Shown: piece after piece, positions 9,296 to 18,492 of the stretch
Position numbering within the stretch: the stretch's first letter is position 1
How the letters are laid out: every line of letters starts with the position of its first letter
NCBI RefSeq assembly: GCF_900103975.1
Contig: NZ_FNIR01000005.1
Location: 1 to 64,000 of the forward strand
Source of the DNA: Klenkia soli
Lineage (GTDB): Bacteria > Actinomycetota > Actinomycetes > Mycobacteriales > Geodermatophilaceae
Direction: 5' to 3'
Length of the DNA stretch: 64,000 nucleotides
Made by a program: the position numbers and the translations under genes
The notes under the pieces: model-generated
Told to the model about the DNA's origin: nothing
Database searches by the model: none
The model's input: only the letters and a program-made list of their open reading frames with translations

Positions 9296-9333
9296 GCGGA
9301 GGGGCCGACTGCAGCTGCAGCCGGCCCCTCCGC
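9296..9333. terminator. Bidirectional terminator after int
   Basis: A perfect 12-bp GC stem (GCGGAGGGGCCG with CGGCCCCTCCGC) holds a 14-nt loop that itself contains a CTGCAGCTGCAG palindrome. It separates the rightward integrase from the leftward VanZ-like gene. Confidence 0.7.
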
Positions 9334-9366
9334 CTGCCTCTACCGGACACCCGGCGTGCCCGGTCC

Positions 9367-9789
9367 TCAGACGGTGAGGCGTCCCCAGCCGCCACGGCGT
9401 AGCGCGCGGATCGCGAGGACTCCGATGACGACCAGGACAGCGCCGACCACGTTGAGGCCGACATCGACGACCGAGACCACCCGCCCCAGGGGAAGCAGTC
9501 TCTGCAGGGTCTCGATGGCGACCGCTGTCAACGCCGCCACGCCTACCACCAGGCGTACTCGCCCCGGCCACCAGACCGTGGCCAGGGCGGCGGGCACTGT
9601 GAGCAGCACCAGGTTGCCGAACCACTGGGTGAAAGCGGTGGGTCCCCACGGGTTATGCAGGTACCACGCGATCTCTGATGCCGGGTCCGCCCATGCCCAG
9701 CCCGTCCCGCGCGGCAACAATGTGATCAGCGCGATGGCGGCCAGGCAGGCGAGGAGTACGGACCCCCGGCCCTTCGGGCGCTCGGTCAA
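9367..9789 (-). CDS. VanZ-like small membrane protein
   Basis: A 140-residue protein with four hydrophobic helices. The ending VVSVVDVGLNVVGAVLVV is the mark of VanZ-family proteins (D-x-x-x-N-x-x-G). VanZ proteins are linked to lipid-II-targeting antibiotic resistance, but the mechanism is not settled. The likely start is TTG, overlapping the stop of the universal-stress gene in a TTGA arrangement. No ATG or GTG gives a better start. Confidence 0.65.
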   Translation of the reverse strand: MTERPKGRGSVLLACLAAIALITLLPRGTGWAWADPASEIAWYLHNPWGPTAFTQWFGNLVLLTVPAALATVWWPGRVRLVVGVAALTAVAIETLQRLLPLGRVVSVVDVGLNVVGAVLVVIGVLAIRALRRGGWGRLTV

Positions 9790-10721
9790 CGGCTGGCGCG
9801 TTCCGCGAACGGCACCATCATGACCGCGCCGTCTCGGTGGGCCAGGCATCGGCGGACGGTGGAGGTGGGCAGCCAGCCCCACTCGGACCGTCGCGCCGGA
9901 GCGCCGACCACGAGCAGGTCGGCCAACTGGGTGGTCAGGACGCCGACAGGTCTGCCCGGCAGGATGTCGTGCCGCGGGCGGGGGGTGATGGTCAGCGTTC
10001 CGGTGTCGGTGTTCATGTCCTGCAGGTCCTCGCGGTCGCGGCGCACCCGGGCGATTGGGCGGGTCCAGCTCTGGTCCCTGGGCCAGCCGTGCTTGTCGTC
10101 GACGACGGTGACCACGGTCAGGTCCCCTGGGGTGGCTGCCTCCCATCGTGCTCGGCGCAGGGCTGTTCGGGACCGGGCGGACCCGTCTACCCCGACCGCG
10201 ATCGACCATCTGATGGTCCCTGCTTCCCCGGTGGACGGTGCGACGAGAACGGGGCACTCGGCGCGGGTCAGGCAGTGCGCCAGCACCGGTCCCGGACGAC
10301 GTCTCCCCGATCGCGCCCGCTCCCCTACGCCGACCACGAGCAGGTCGGCGCCGTGGGCCGAGCGCACCAGGGCCGGACCGGCGGGCTCAGTGGTCCCGTA
10401 GAGGGAGACCGGGATCCGGGCCCCACCGTGCTCGTCGAGGCAGGTGCCGATCAGGGTGCGGACAGCGGCGGTGCGCTCCCGGGTGGCTGCGCCTTCGGGT
10501 CTGCTGGTGAGGACATCGAGCCGGGCTCCGCGCTTGAGGGCCCAGGTGATCGCCCAGCTCAGGACCGACCGGGCGCCGTGCCGGTCCTCCATCTGCAGGC
10601 CGACCACCGCACGTGGCACCCCCGTGGGTACGGGGTGGGACGACGGTCCGTGGTCCGGTGTGGCCTGGGCGTGGCCCGCCACATCGGACCGATGGCGATG
10701 GCGGCCGTGGTCGGCGGTCAC
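9786..10721 (-). CDS. Tandem universal stress protein (UspA)
   Basis: Two USP domains of about 140 residues each. The first ends in GADLLVVGVGERARSGRRRPG (G-2x-G-9x-G-type ATP loop) and the second has SIAVGVDGSARSRTAL and a DLLVVGAPARR end. Actinobacterial tandem USPs bind ATP and are induced by hypoxia or stress. A GTG 15 bp upstream at 10736 is in frame, but a clean AAGGAGG site sits five bases before the GTG at 10721, so that start was chosen. It forms a leftward operon with the VanZ-like gene. Confidence 0.85.
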   Translation of the reverse strand: MTADHGRHRHRSDVAGHAQATPDHGPSSHPVPTGVPRAVVGLQMEDRHGARSVLSWAITWALKRGARLDVLTSRPEGAATRERTAAVRTLIGTCLDEHGGARIPVSLYGTTEPAGPALVRSAHGADLLVVGVGERARSGRRRPGPVLAHCLTRAECPVLVAPSTGEAGTIRWSIAVGVDGSARSRTALRRARWEAATPGDLTVVTVVDDKHGWPRDQSWTRPIARVRRDREDLQDMNTDTGTLTITPRPRHDILPGRPVGVLTTQLADLLVVGAPARRSEWGWLPTSTVRRCLAHRDGAVMMVPFAERASR

Positions 10722-10764
10722 AAGTTCCTCCTTCACCGAGCGGGCGCGGCAGTTGTCGGCCGGT

Positions 10765-11034
10765 TCAGCCGAGGACGGGTCGCCTGGTCAGGCGCTGCAC
10801 CCAGGCGTGCCCGGTGTCCGCCAGCTCGTCGGCGGTGCGCAGGATGGTGAGCGCGACGTCGGGGTTGCGGTCAGCGACCGGTCCGAGAACGACGGTCATC
10901 AGTCGCCACCCCCAGTCCCCCACCGGCGGTCGGTCGACCAGGCGTACCGGCGCCGACGGAACGACGTCGATTCGCGCCTCGACGACGGGCTGGGCCGGTG
11001 CGGTCGGCGCGGCGAAGGCGAGCATGGCGGTCAT
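10765..11034 (-). CDS. Hypothetical protein, 89 residues
   Basis: A small protein with no membrane helix or signal peptide. The centre reads WGWRLMTVVLGPVADRNPDV and the end is Arg-rich. The gene is co-directional with the universal stress gene 43 bp downstream and with the reductase gene upstream, so it may belong to the same transcript. I do not recognise the family. Confidence 0.55.
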   Translation of the reverse strand: MTAMLAFAAPTAPAQPVVEARIDVVPSAPVRLVDRPPVGDWGWRLMTVVLGPVADRNPDVALTILRTADELADTGHAWVQRLTRRPVLG

Positions 11035-11143
11035 GTCCCGAGCATCTGTTCGGGCGGGTCAGCGGGGTCCCATCGCAATGTCTGCGGACGGCAAACCTGT
11101 GGTGCAACCGGCCCGGCGTCGGGTGCCGGCGCCCTGTCGGCCA

Positions 11144-12508
11144 TCAGGCGAACCGTTCTTCATGAAGTTGTCCCGCCGGTAGTCCACCCTCGCGCAGGCA
11201 GGTGCGCACGGCGGCGGTGAAACCTGGTGAGCCGCACATGTAGACGTCGCGGTCGGCGAGGTCGGGGACGGCGTGCAGGAGGGCGTGGGGGTCGGACAGC
11301 CGGGGGTCGCCGGTGAGCACGTAGCTGAGCCGGATGCCGCGGCGGGCCGCGATGTCCTCGAGCTCGTCGGCGAACAGGACGTCGGCGCGGTTGCGGGCCC
11401 GGTAGAGCAGCAGCAGGTCCTCTCCCGGTGCCACGGGCAGGGATTCGAACAGTGCCCGCATCGGGGTGATCCCCACGCCGCCGGCGATCAGCAGCACGTT
11501 GCGGTGGGTGCGCCGGGCGGCGGTGACCGCGCCGTAGGGGCCCTCGGCGGCGATGCGGGTGCCGACGGGCAGCCGCTGCAGCTGCTGGGTGCCGTCGCCC
11601 AGAGCCTTGACGGTGAGCCGCATGGAGGTCGACGTGGGTGGTGCGGACAGCGAGAAGGGGTGGGCGTTGCGCCAGTGGTGGCGGGTGAGGAACCGCCAGC
11701 GGAAGAACTGCCCGGACTCGGCGTCGAGCTCGTGCAGGTGCCGGCCGGTGACGTGGATGCTGACCACGCCGGGCCCCTCGGGCCGGATCTCGGCCACCCG
11801 CAGGCGATGGCGGGTGGCCTGCTGGATGGGTGCGATGACCCGGTAGCGGAGCACGAGGGCGAACACGTGCATGTAGGCCAGCGCCCAGCCGATCTGCAGG
11901 ACGGGGAAGCCGGCGAGGTCGGGGCCGGCGAGCATGTGGCCGAAGGACAGTGCGACGGCCAGGTACATCAGCAGGTGCAGGGCGTGCCAGGTCTCGTGGC
12001 GGATGCGGCGGCGGGCCGCTCGGGCCGAGGCGATGCCGGCCACGACCATCAGGACGGTGCCCACTGTTGCCGCCGGTAGCCAGGGCATGGCCATGACGGT
12101 GGCGATGGCGGTGAGCGGTCCGGTGCCGGTGGCTTGTGCCCACGCGGCGGTGGCGGCGATGCCGTGCACGCCGACCAGGGCGATGACGTTGCGGCCCAGG
12201 AAGGCGTGCCAGCGGGCCAGGACGTCGGCGCCGACGCCGAGCTCGAGGGCGGGGGTGCGGGCCATGAGCAGCAGCAGGACCAGGACGCCGAAGCCGGCGA
12301 GCATGCCGCTGACGTGGGCGATGATGCCCAGCAGGGACACTGCCGGGCCCAGGGTGGCCAGGGCGATGGGCCAGGTGGCCACGGTGAGCGCGCCGATGGC
12401 GGCGACGGTGAGTGCGGTGGCGCGGTCGATGACCGTGCGACGGCGGGTGGCCGTGACCGGCGACGGTCGGCGGGCCGTGCCGGGTTCAGGTGCCAGGCCG
12501 GCGGTCAT
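11144..12508 (-). CDS. Ferric-reductase-like transmembrane oxidoreductase
   Basis: A 454-residue flavohaem-type enzyme. Residues of about 30-220 form six hydrophobic helices with spaced histidines for haem. The second half is a ferredoxin-reductase module: an FAD site in HPFSLSAPP, a pyrophosphate loop in GGVGITPMRAL, and a CGSPGF nicotinamide-binding end. It should pass electrons from NAD(P)H across the membrane, with iron or another acceptor outside. Its ATG overlaps the stop of the small gene upstream by four bases. Iron reduction is consistent with the EfeUO importer 4 kb away, but this is inferred. Confidence 0.88.
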   Translation of the reverse strand: MTAGLAPEPGTARRPSPVTATRRRTVIDRATALTVAAIGALTVATWPIALATLGPAVSLLGIIAHVSGMLAGFGVLVLLLLMARTPALELGVGADVLARWHAFLGRNVIALVGVHGIAATAAWAQATGTGPLTAIATVMAMPWLPAATVGTVLMVVAGIASARAARRRIRHETWHALHLLMYLAVALSFGHMLAGPDLAGFPVLQIGWALAYMHVFALVLRYRVIAPIQQATRHRLRVAEIRPEGPGVVSIHVTGRHLHELDAESGQFFRWRFLTRHHWRNAHPFSLSAPPTSTSMRLTVKALGDGTQQLQRLPVGTRIAAEGPYGAVTAARRTHRNVLLIAGGVGITPMRALFESLPVAPGEDLLLLYRARNRADVLFADELEDIAARRGIRLSYVLTGDPRLSDPHALLHAVPDLADRDVYMCGSPGFTAAVRTCLREGGLPAGQLHEERFA

Positions 12509-12789
12509 CGGCCGCCACCGCCTCCGCCGCCCCGGCCGCCGGCGTCGCCGCCGCGGGGGCCGTCTTGCTGACCTGCGCCGCCGGGGCCGTCTTGCTGGCC
12601 TCCGTCGTTGGTGGGCTGGTCAGTCGTGGTGGTGGAGCCCGGGGCGACCTGCACGACGGCGGTGGGGTCGGCGACTGGGGAGACGTTGGGCGCGCTGACG
12701 CCGAACCACAGGCCGAGGGCTGTGGCCAGGGACAGCAGCGCCGCGGTGGCCCACGAGAGGGGGCGGGCCACCGCGTGCCGGGCAGTCAT
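12505..12789 (-). CDS. Small anchored protein with Gly/Gln/Asp-rich tail
   Basis: A 94-residue protein with one hydrophobic segment (about 10-33) followed by a low-complexity tail with two GGQQDGPGGAG-like repeats ending in poly-Gly. It is probably an exported or membrane-anchored partner of the reductase, whose start overlaps its stop. No family is recognised. Confidence 0.6.
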   Translation of the reverse strand: MTARHAVARPLSWATAALLSLATALGLWFGVSAPNVSPVADPTAVVQVAPGSTTTTDQPTNDGGQQDGPGGAGQQDGPRGGDAGGRGGGGGGGR

Positions 12790-12818
12790 GTCGTCCTCGT
12801 TCCTGCTGGTCGGGTGGG

Positions 12819-13460
12819 TCAGTTGCTAGTGGTCGGCGCGCTGGTGGTGGAGCTGGGGGTGGTCGCGCCGGAGGTGGTGCTGTCCGAGGTCGTGCCTGCG
12901 CTGCTGCTCGACGGGCTGGTGGACTCCTCGGTGGTGTCGCTGTCCTGGGTGGTCTCGTCGGTCTGGTCGTCGGTGTTCTCGTCGTCGGCGTTCTGGCCGT
13001 CGGTGTTCTCGTTGTCGTCGGCGTCGTTGCCGCGGTCACCCCGGCCACCGCCCTGACCGTCTCCCCGGTCGCCACCGCGGCCACCGTCGGCGTCCTGGGA
13101 GTGACCGCCGCGGTCGCCGCCGCCGTGGCCGGCCTCGGCGCCGATGGCCGCGCCCGCCCCGCCGCCGATCAGCAACAGCGCGACGGCGGCGACGGCGGCG
13201 AGCACGACGCGGCCGCGGTGGGTGCGGGGCGTGCGGACCGCGCCGCGGGCCCGGGCCCAGCGGCTGCGCTTCGGGGTGCTGCCGACCGAGGCGTGCTCGG
13301 CCGCGCCGTCGTCGGACAGACCCTCGGCGCGCACACCCTGCTGTCCGGCGGCGTCGGGGAGCTCGGTGGTGGGCTGCTGGTCGACCGGCACCCCGGGGCG
13401 CGCCGGGTCCACGGGCTCCTGGCCGGGGGTGGAACCGGTGCGGTCGTCGTTGCTGGTCAT
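12819..13460 (-). CDS. Single-pass membrane protein with long low-complexity Asp/Ser/Thr tail
   Basis: A 213-residue protein: a Pro-rich cytoplasmic part (1-85), a basic stretch, one membrane helix (about 87-110), then a Gly/Asp-rich segment and a long Thr/Ser/Asp/Glu-rich external tail. Such tails often span the wall or bind metal ions. The Asp-rich part could bind iron, but this is speculation. It lies in the reductase operon, 29 bp upstream of the next gene. Confidence 0.65.
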   Translation of the reverse strand: MTSNDDRTGSTPGQEPVDPARPGVPVDQQPTTELPDAAGQQGVRAEGLSDDGAAEHASVGSTPKRSRWARARGAVRTPRTHRGRVVLAAVAAVALLLIGGGAGAAIGAEAGHGGGDRGGHSQDADGGRGGDRGDGQGGGRGDRGNDADDNENTDGQNADDENTDDQTDETTQDSDTTEESTSPSSSSAGTTSDSTTSGATTPSSTTSAPTTSN

Positions 13461-13645
13461 GACTCTCCTTCAGTGGCCGCGAGCAGGAGCTGCGCGCGGG
13501 GTGGTGCCACGACCGTCGGCTGCGACGAGGCCGCCCGGGGGCGGCGCAGCTGGACCACGAGGTGGCCAGCCAGCGACACCAACCAGGCCGACGACGTCGG
13601 CAGCGCGGGGGCCGGGAGGGTTCCTCGGCCGGCGGTCGGGTTCAT
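13457..13645 (-). CDS. Possible small leading gene of the reductase operon
   Basis: A 62-residue frame whose stop overlaps the next ATG by four bases (ATGA), the same coupling seen elsewhere in this operon. It has one hydrophobic patch. No similarity is recognised and no strong ribosome site was found. It may be only an upstream open frame. Confidence 0.35.
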   Translation of the reverse strand: MNPTAGRGTLPAPALPTSSAWLVSLAGHLVVQLRRPRAASSQPTVVAPPRAQLLLAATEGES

Positions 13646-13849
13646 GCCGATGACGGTGCCGGGCTCAGGGGGTGCTGCGCGTCGTCCAGCGGCAGGCTCC
13701 TGCGCCTACTGCCGCCGAAGTAGACGGCGTTGGCAGGCGGCGGAGTACTCCCGTCGCGGTAGGCCCGGTGCCTGCGCCGGGACGACGACAGCAGCGGCCG
13801 GCCCGAGCAGGCTCAACGGCATGACCAGCGGCCCGGCAGGAAACCCCCG

Positions 13850-14464
13850 ATGAGCGTTGCAAGCACCGTCGCCGACGCGGCCACCGGCCTCGTCAACGCT
13901 GCGGGCAACGCCGGTCTGGCCGCGGTCATGGCTGTCGAGGCCGTCCTGCCGGTGCCCTCGGAGGTGGTGCTGCCGCTGGTCGGTAGCCAGGTCGCCGCCG
14001 GGCAGATGTCGTACGTCGCCGCGGTGCTCGCCGCGACGCTGGGCTCCACGCTCGGCGCGTGGGCGGTGTTCGCCGCCGGCCGCGCCGGCGGGCGCGCCCG
14101 GGTGCAGAAGCTGGCCCGCATCATCGGCCTGGACGCCGGTCGCTGGGACCGGATGGAGTCCTGGTTCGACCGCCGCGGCTCCTGGGTGGTGCTGCTGGGC
14201 CGGCTGGTCCCCGGCGTGCGGGTGCTGATCAACCTGCCCGTCGGGTCGCTGGGCATGCCCACCGCCAAGTTCCTGGCGCTGACCGCCGCTGGCTCGGCGG
14301 TGTGGAACGCGGCGTGGATCGGCGCCGGGTCCACCCTGGGCGCGCACTGGGAGACCCTGCTGGCTGCCCTCGTGCAGGCCCGTCCGGCTGTCCTGCTGGC
14401 CGCAGCGGTCGGCCTGTTCGTCGTCCTGGCCCGCCAAACCCGGGTCCGCGCGGTGCTCGGGTGA
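13850..14464 (+). CDS. DedA family membrane protein (first copy)
   Basis: A 204-residue DedA/SNARE-associated protein. It shows the conserved Glu and Pro of VEAVLPVPSEVVLPLVG, the G-x-x-x-G helix region, and the LGRLVPGVRVLINLPVG motif with the essential arginines. DedA proteins act as undecaprenyl-phosphate or phospholipid translocases (recent family knowledge). Its TGA overlaps the GTG of a sensor kinase, so membrane-lipid cycling and the sensor are coupled. A second DedA gene is at 26304. Confidence 0.88.
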   Translation: MSVASTVADAATGLVNAAGNAGLAAVMAVEAVLPVPSEVVLPLVGSQVAAGQMSYVAAVLAATLGSTLGAWAVFAAGRAGGRARVQKLARIIGLDAGRWDRMESWFDRRGSWVVLLGRLVPGVRVLINLPVGSLGMPTAKFLALTAAGSAVWNAAWIGAGSTLGAHWETLLAALVQARPAVLLAAAVGLFVVLARQTRVRAVLG

Positions 14465-15708
14465 GCGCCCCCGCTGCGGTACAACGGTCCACCATGTGGC
14501 CCCTGCTGACCCGGGTGAACCGGTGGGCCGGCGCGCATCCCCGCGTCGTTGACGTCCTGCTCGCCCTCGCCGCGCTCGGAGCGGCCCTGGGCGGGCTCGT
14601 CGACGGCGGCGGCCGCGGCCGGGGCGGCGGTGCAGGTGGCGGGTTCGGCACCGGCGGGGCAGGCACCTTCTCCGCTGGTGCGGTCGTGCTGCTCGTGCTG
14701 GCCGCTGCCGTCTTGCTGGCCCGCCGCAGCCACCCGGTACCGGTGGCTGTCGTGTCCGCCGGGGCGGTGGTGGGGGCGGTGCTGATGGGCGGGGCTGACC
14801 CGCTGGTGTCCGCGCCGCTGCTGCTGGCGCTGTTCACCCTGGGTTGGTTGGCGTCCCTGCGCACCACCGTGCTGACCGTCGTGATTGCCGGTGTCGGCTA
14901 CGTGCTGGCCCTGGCCGCCGCGCAAGGTGTCTTCCTGGACGAGCGCGGGGACTCCCCCGCCCTGACGGTGCTGGCTCTCGGTGGCGCGGCAGCCGCGGCC
15001 GGGGTCGCCCTCCGGGGTCAGCGGTCGGCGTTGGTCGCCGCCCGCGCCCGGGCGGCGCAGGCTGAGAGCACGCGGGAGGAGGAGGCGCAGCGGCGGGTCA
15101 CCGACGAGCGGTTGCGGATCGCCCGCGAACTGCACGACGTCGTCGCCCACCACATCGCCGTGGTCAACGTCCAGGCCGGTGTCGCCCGCCATCTGCTGCA
15201 CCGCGACCCGGACAAGGCCGAGCACGCCTTGACGCTGGTGCGGGAGGCCAGCAAGAGCGTCCTCACCGAACTGACCGCGGTCGTCGGGCTGTTGCGCACC
15301 GACGGCGGCGACGGGCCGGCCGCCCCGGCACCTGGGCTCTCGCGGCTGTCCGCCCTGGTCGACGATGTCCGCTCGGCCGGGCTCGCCCTTGAATGGCAGG
15401 TCACCGGTCAACCCGCCGACCTGCCCGCTGTGGCTGACCTGACCGCCTACCGCGTCGTCCAGGAGGCGCTGACCAACGCGGTCAAGTACGGCGACGGCCA
15501 GGCCACCCTGCTCGTCGACCACGGCGCCGGGGAAGTCACCATCGACGTCGTGAACGGCTTCTCCCCCCGCCCACCGTCCGGCACCGGCGGGCACGGGCTG
15601 ATCGGGATGCGGGAGCGCATCGACGCTGCGCACGGCCAGCTGGACGCCGGACCCGACGGCGCCGGCCACTGGCGGGTCCGGGCAGTCGTCCCGCGAGGCA
15701 TCGCGTGA
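14461..15708 (+). CDS. Sensor histidine kinase, NarL/DesK-type (HisKA_3)
   Basis: A 415-residue kinase: an N-terminal region of about five membrane helices, a dimerisation domain with the phospho-accepting His in IARELHDVVAHHI, and a degenerate but complete HATPase domain ending in GHGLIGMRERI. The GTG at 14461 overlaps the DedA stop; an ATG at 14494 is an alternative. It partners the response regulator whose GTG overlaps its stop. The stimulus is unknown; the lack of a large extracellular domain suggests sensing within the membrane. Confidence 0.9.
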   Translation: MSAPAAVQRSTMWPLLTRVNRWAGAHPRVVDVLLALAALGAALGGLVDGGGRGRGGGAGGGFGTGGAGTFSAGAVVLLVLAAAVLLARRSHPVPVAVVSAGAVVGAVLMGGADPLVSAPLLLALFTLGWLASLRTTVLTVVIAGVGYVLALAAAQGVFLDERGDSPALTVLALGGAAAAAGVALRGQRSALVAARARAAQAESTREEEAQRRVTDERLRIARELHDVVAHHIAVVNVQAGVARHLLHRDPDKAEHALTLVREASKSVLTELTAVVGLLRTDGGDGPAAPAPGLSRLSALVDDVRSAGLALEWQVTGQPADLPAVADLTAYRVVQEALTNAVKYGDGQATLLVDHGAGEVTIDVVNGFSPRPPSGTGGHGLIGMRERIDAAHGQLDAGPDGAGHWRVRAVVPRGIA

Positions 15709-16403
15709 GCGTCCGCGTGCTGCTGGCCGATGACCAGGTGCTCATCCGGTCCGGCTTCGCCGCCCTGATCGGCAGCGCCGAGGACCTAGAGGTGGTCGGG
15801 GAAGCAGGCGACGGCGCCTCCGCGGTCGACCTGGCCCGGAAGCTGCGCCCGGACGTCGTCCTCATGGACGTGCGTATGCCCGGCACCGACGGGCTGTCGG
15901 CGACCCGGCAGATCACCGGTGACCCCGACCTCGCCGGGGTGCACGTCGTCGTGCTGACCACCTTCGAGGCCGACGAGATCGTGCTCGACGCCCTGCGCGC
16001 CGGCGCCAGCGGGTTCCTGGGCAAGAGCGTGGAACCCGACGAGCTGCTCGAGGCGGTGCGGGTGGTCGCCCGCGGCGATGCCCTGCTGTCCCCGCGGGCC
16101 ACCCGCAGCCTCATCGCCCGCTTCCTGGCCGCACCCGAGGTCCCTGACGCACCCCGGTCGGGCACCGCGCCGGCGGCCCTGGCCGTGCTGACCGACCGGG
16201 AACGGGAGATGGTCGCCCAGGCCGCCCTCGGACTGAGCAACGACGACATCGCCGTTCGGCAGTTCCTGTCCCCGCTGACGGTCAAGACCCACCTGAATCG
16301 GGCGATGAGCAAGCTCGACGTCCGCGACCGCGCCCAGCTGGTCGTGCTGGCCTACCAGAGCGGTCTGGTCCGCGCGGGCGACACCGACACCGACACGGGC
16401 TGA
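15705..16403 (+). CDS. Response regulator, NarL/FixJ family
   Basis: A 232-residue regulator: receiver domain (1-120) with LLADDQ, the phosphorylatable Asp in VVLMDVRMPG and the Lys in LGKSVEP, then a LuxR-type helix-turn-helix (LTDREREMVAQAALGLSNDDIA to KTHLNRAMSKL). It is co-translated with the kinase before it. Its targets cannot be read from this window. It converges on efeO after a 37-bp gap. Confidence 0.92.
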   Translation: MSVRVLLADDQVLIRSGFAALIGSAEDLEVVGEAGDGASAVDLARKLRPDVVLMDVRMPGTDGLSATRQITGDPDLAGVHVVVLTTFEADEIVLDALRAGASGFLGKSVEPDELLEAVRVVARGDALLSPRATRSLIARFLAAPEVPDAPRSGTAPAALAVLTDREREMVAQAALGLSNDDIAVRQFLSPLTVKTHLNRAMSKLDVRDRAQLVVLAYQSGLVRAGDTDTDTG

Positions 16404-16440
16404 CCCATAGCGGGGGCCGTGGTCGCGAACCGAGTCTCGA

Positions 16441-17583
16441 TCAGCCAGCGACGAGGGCAGGGACCTGACTGACCAGCGCGGCCAGTGCGTTCAGGGAGTC
16501 CGACAAGCCCTGCACCTGCTGCGGGGTCAGGTCGGTGTAGGGCACGAACCCGTCTCCGCTGGCGTACTGGGCCAGCTCGGCTTGGGTGGACGTGAAGGCG
16601 GCGTCCAGTGCTGCGGCGAGGTCGGGGGCGGCTGCGGCGATGACTGGGCGCAGTGACTGCACGGCGGCTTGGGAACCGTCGAGGTTGGCGCGGAAGTCCC
16701 ACAGGTCGGTGTGGGAGTAGCGGTCTTCCTCGCCGGTGATCTTGCCGCTGGCGATCTCGTCGAGGAGTCCCAGCGCTCCGTTGGCCAGGTCCAGCGGCTG
16801 CAGCTGGATGGTCTGCACGCGGGCGACCAGGTCGGCGATGTCGGTCGTGAGCTGGTGTGCCACCGAGCCCGAGGCCGAGATGTCGCCGGTGGCCCACAGG
16901 TCCCGCTCGAGGACGTGGAAGCCGGTCCAGGTCTCGCCCTCGGCGACGTCGTTCTCCCGCGCGTCGATGCGCGGGTCGAGGTCTCCGAAGCTGGAGGCGA
17001 CCGGTTCGATGCGTTCGAAGTAGGTGCGGGCGACCGGGTACAGCGCCTGGGCGGCGGCGACGTCGCCGGCGTTGACCGCGTCGACGAAGGCTTGGGTCTG
17101 CTCCTGCAGCGCGACGGCCTGGCTGTTGACGTAGCGGGTGTAGTCGGTGACGGCGGTAGCCAGGGCCTCGTCGTCGGATAGCTGGACGGCATCGCCGGTG
17201 ACGGTCAGGGCGGTGCGGATGCCGTCGCCGACCATGCCGGGCTTGCAGGCGGTCTGGTAGTCCCCGGCCGGCAGCTCGACGAGCAGGGTGCGGGCGACCC
17301 CCGGGGCGATGTTCTCGACCTCGCCCATGATCCGATCGCCCTGGGCGTAGACGTAGAACTCGGTCACCGAGGAGCCCGCGTTGGTCACGGTGAACTCGTG
17401 GGTCCCGGCCGCGAGCTCCGTGGCGTCCAGCTCGCAGGTGCTGTCCGTGGCTGACACCGCGACGGCGGTGGGATCGGTGGAGCTGGTGGCCGTGGCGGGG
17501 TCCATGCCGCCGCAGGCGGCGAGCAGCAGCAGGGCCGGCACGGCGCTGGCCAGCCGGGTGGCGCTACGGGCGCGCGTCGACAT
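16441..17583 (-). CDS. efeO: Iron-uptake lipoprotein EfeO (cupredoxin plus M75 domain)
   Basis: A 380-residue protein with a lipoprotein signal (LLLLAACGG, Cys at about 25). An EfeO-type cupredoxin-like domain follows (to about 130), then an M75 imelysin-like domain with the HxxE-type signature in GFHVLERDLW. It binds ferrous or ferric iron outside the membrane and hands it to EfeU. The gene overlaps efeU by 20 bases. EfeB, the haem peroxidase of the classical EfeUOB system, is absent from this window. Confidence 0.92.
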   Translation of the reverse strand: MSTRARSATRLASAVPALLLLAACGGMDPATATSSTDPTAVAVSATDSTCELDATELAAGTHEFTVTNAGSSVTEFYVYAQGDRIMGEVENIAPGVARTLLVELPAGDYQTACKPGMVGDGIRTALTVTGDAVQLSDDEALATAVTDYTRYVNSQAVALQEQTQAFVDAVNAGDVAAAQALYPVARTYFERIEPVASSFGDLDPRIDARENDVAEGETWTGFHVLERDLWATGDISASGSVAHQLTTDIADLVARVQTIQLQPLDLANGALGLLDEIASGKITGEEDRYSHTDLWDFRANLDGSQAAVQSLRPVIAAAAPDLAAALDAAFTSTQAELAQYASGDGFVPYTDLTPQQVQGLSDSLNALAALVSQVPALVAG

Positions 17584-18448
17584 GGGTGGGGTTATCCGTC
17601 GGGGTGGGGGCGGGGGTGGTCGCGGCGGCGCGGCGGGCGCGAAGTCCGGGCAGCAGGAACAGGGCGAGGACCGGCACGAGGTAGGCCAGGTAGGCGGCGG
17701 TCTCCAGGACGGTCGGGCGGGCGGAGATGTGGAAGACGCCGTCGAGGACCACGCCGTACCAGCTGCCGGGGACCAGCCAGCCTGATGCGTCGTAGGCGTA
17801 GGTGGTCAGCCCCGGAAGGACACCGGCTTCCTGGAAGTCGTGTACGCCGTACTTGAAGATGCCGGCGGCGATGAAGATGAGCAGGACCCCGCTGATGGTG
17901 AAGAAGCGGGTGAGGTTGATCCGGAGCGCGCCGGCGTACAGCGCAGCACCGGCGGCGACCGACGTGGCCAGGCCGGCGGTGAGGCCCAGCACGGGGGTGG
18001 CGCTGACGGCTCCTTGCGCCGAGGCGAAGAACAGCAAGGTCGTCTCCAACCCCTCGCGGATGACTGAGGCGAACGCGATGCCGACCACGGCACCCACCCC
18101 CAGGCCGACCGCGTCGTCGAGGCGGCCGCGGAGCTCACCGGACAGCCGTCGGGCGGTGCGGCGCATCCAGAAGACCATCCAGGTCACCAGCGCGACGGCG
18201 ATGACTGAGGTGATGGCGTCGAACAGCTCCTGTCCCGGTCCACCCAGCACAGTGGAGGACACGTAGGACAGCACCGCACCGAAGCCCACCGAGAGGACCA
18301 CGGCGCCGGCCACACCTGCCCAGACCGGCACGAGGTGCGCCCGGCGGCCGGTCTTGACCAGGTAGGCGACGAGGACGGAGACGACGAGCACCATCTCCAG
18401 CCCCTCGCGGAGCCCGATCAGATAGCTGGGGAGGAAGACCTGTCCCAC
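17564..18448 (-). CDS. efeU: Iron permease EfeU (FTR1 family)
   Basis: A seven-helix permease of about 294 residues with two REGLE iron-binding motifs: LIGLREGLEMVL near the start and VIREGLETTLLF in the middle. These glutamates line the iron path in FTR1/EfeU proteins. GTG at 18448 was chosen because family members begin a few residues before the first motif; an ATG at 18493 is in frame but would overlap the iron box. Expression should be iron-repressed through the box at 18493-18509. Confidence 0.9.
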   Translation of the reverse strand: MGQVFLPSYLIGLREGLEMVLVVSVLVAYLVKTGRRAHLVPVWAGVAGAVVLSVGFGAVLSYVSSTVLGGPGQELFDAITSVIAVALVTWMVFWMRRTARRLSGELRGRLDDAVGLGVGAVVGIAFASVIREGLETTLLFFASAQGAVSATPVLGLTAGLATSVAAGAALYAGALRINLTRFFTISGVLLIFIAAGIFKYGVHDFQEAGVLPGLTTYAYDASGWLVPGSWYGVVLDGVFHISARPTVLETAAYLAYLVPVLALFLLPGLRARRAAATTPAPTPTDNPTHVDARP

Positions 18449-18492
18449 GACGTGACCCCTTCGCTCATCGACCACCGCCCGATGGTTGGGCA

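Noticed and set aside
9367-10257. 296-residue minus-strand frame as one gene
   Set aside because: Only the last 140 residues are VanZ-like; the first part overlaps the universal-stress gene in another frame.
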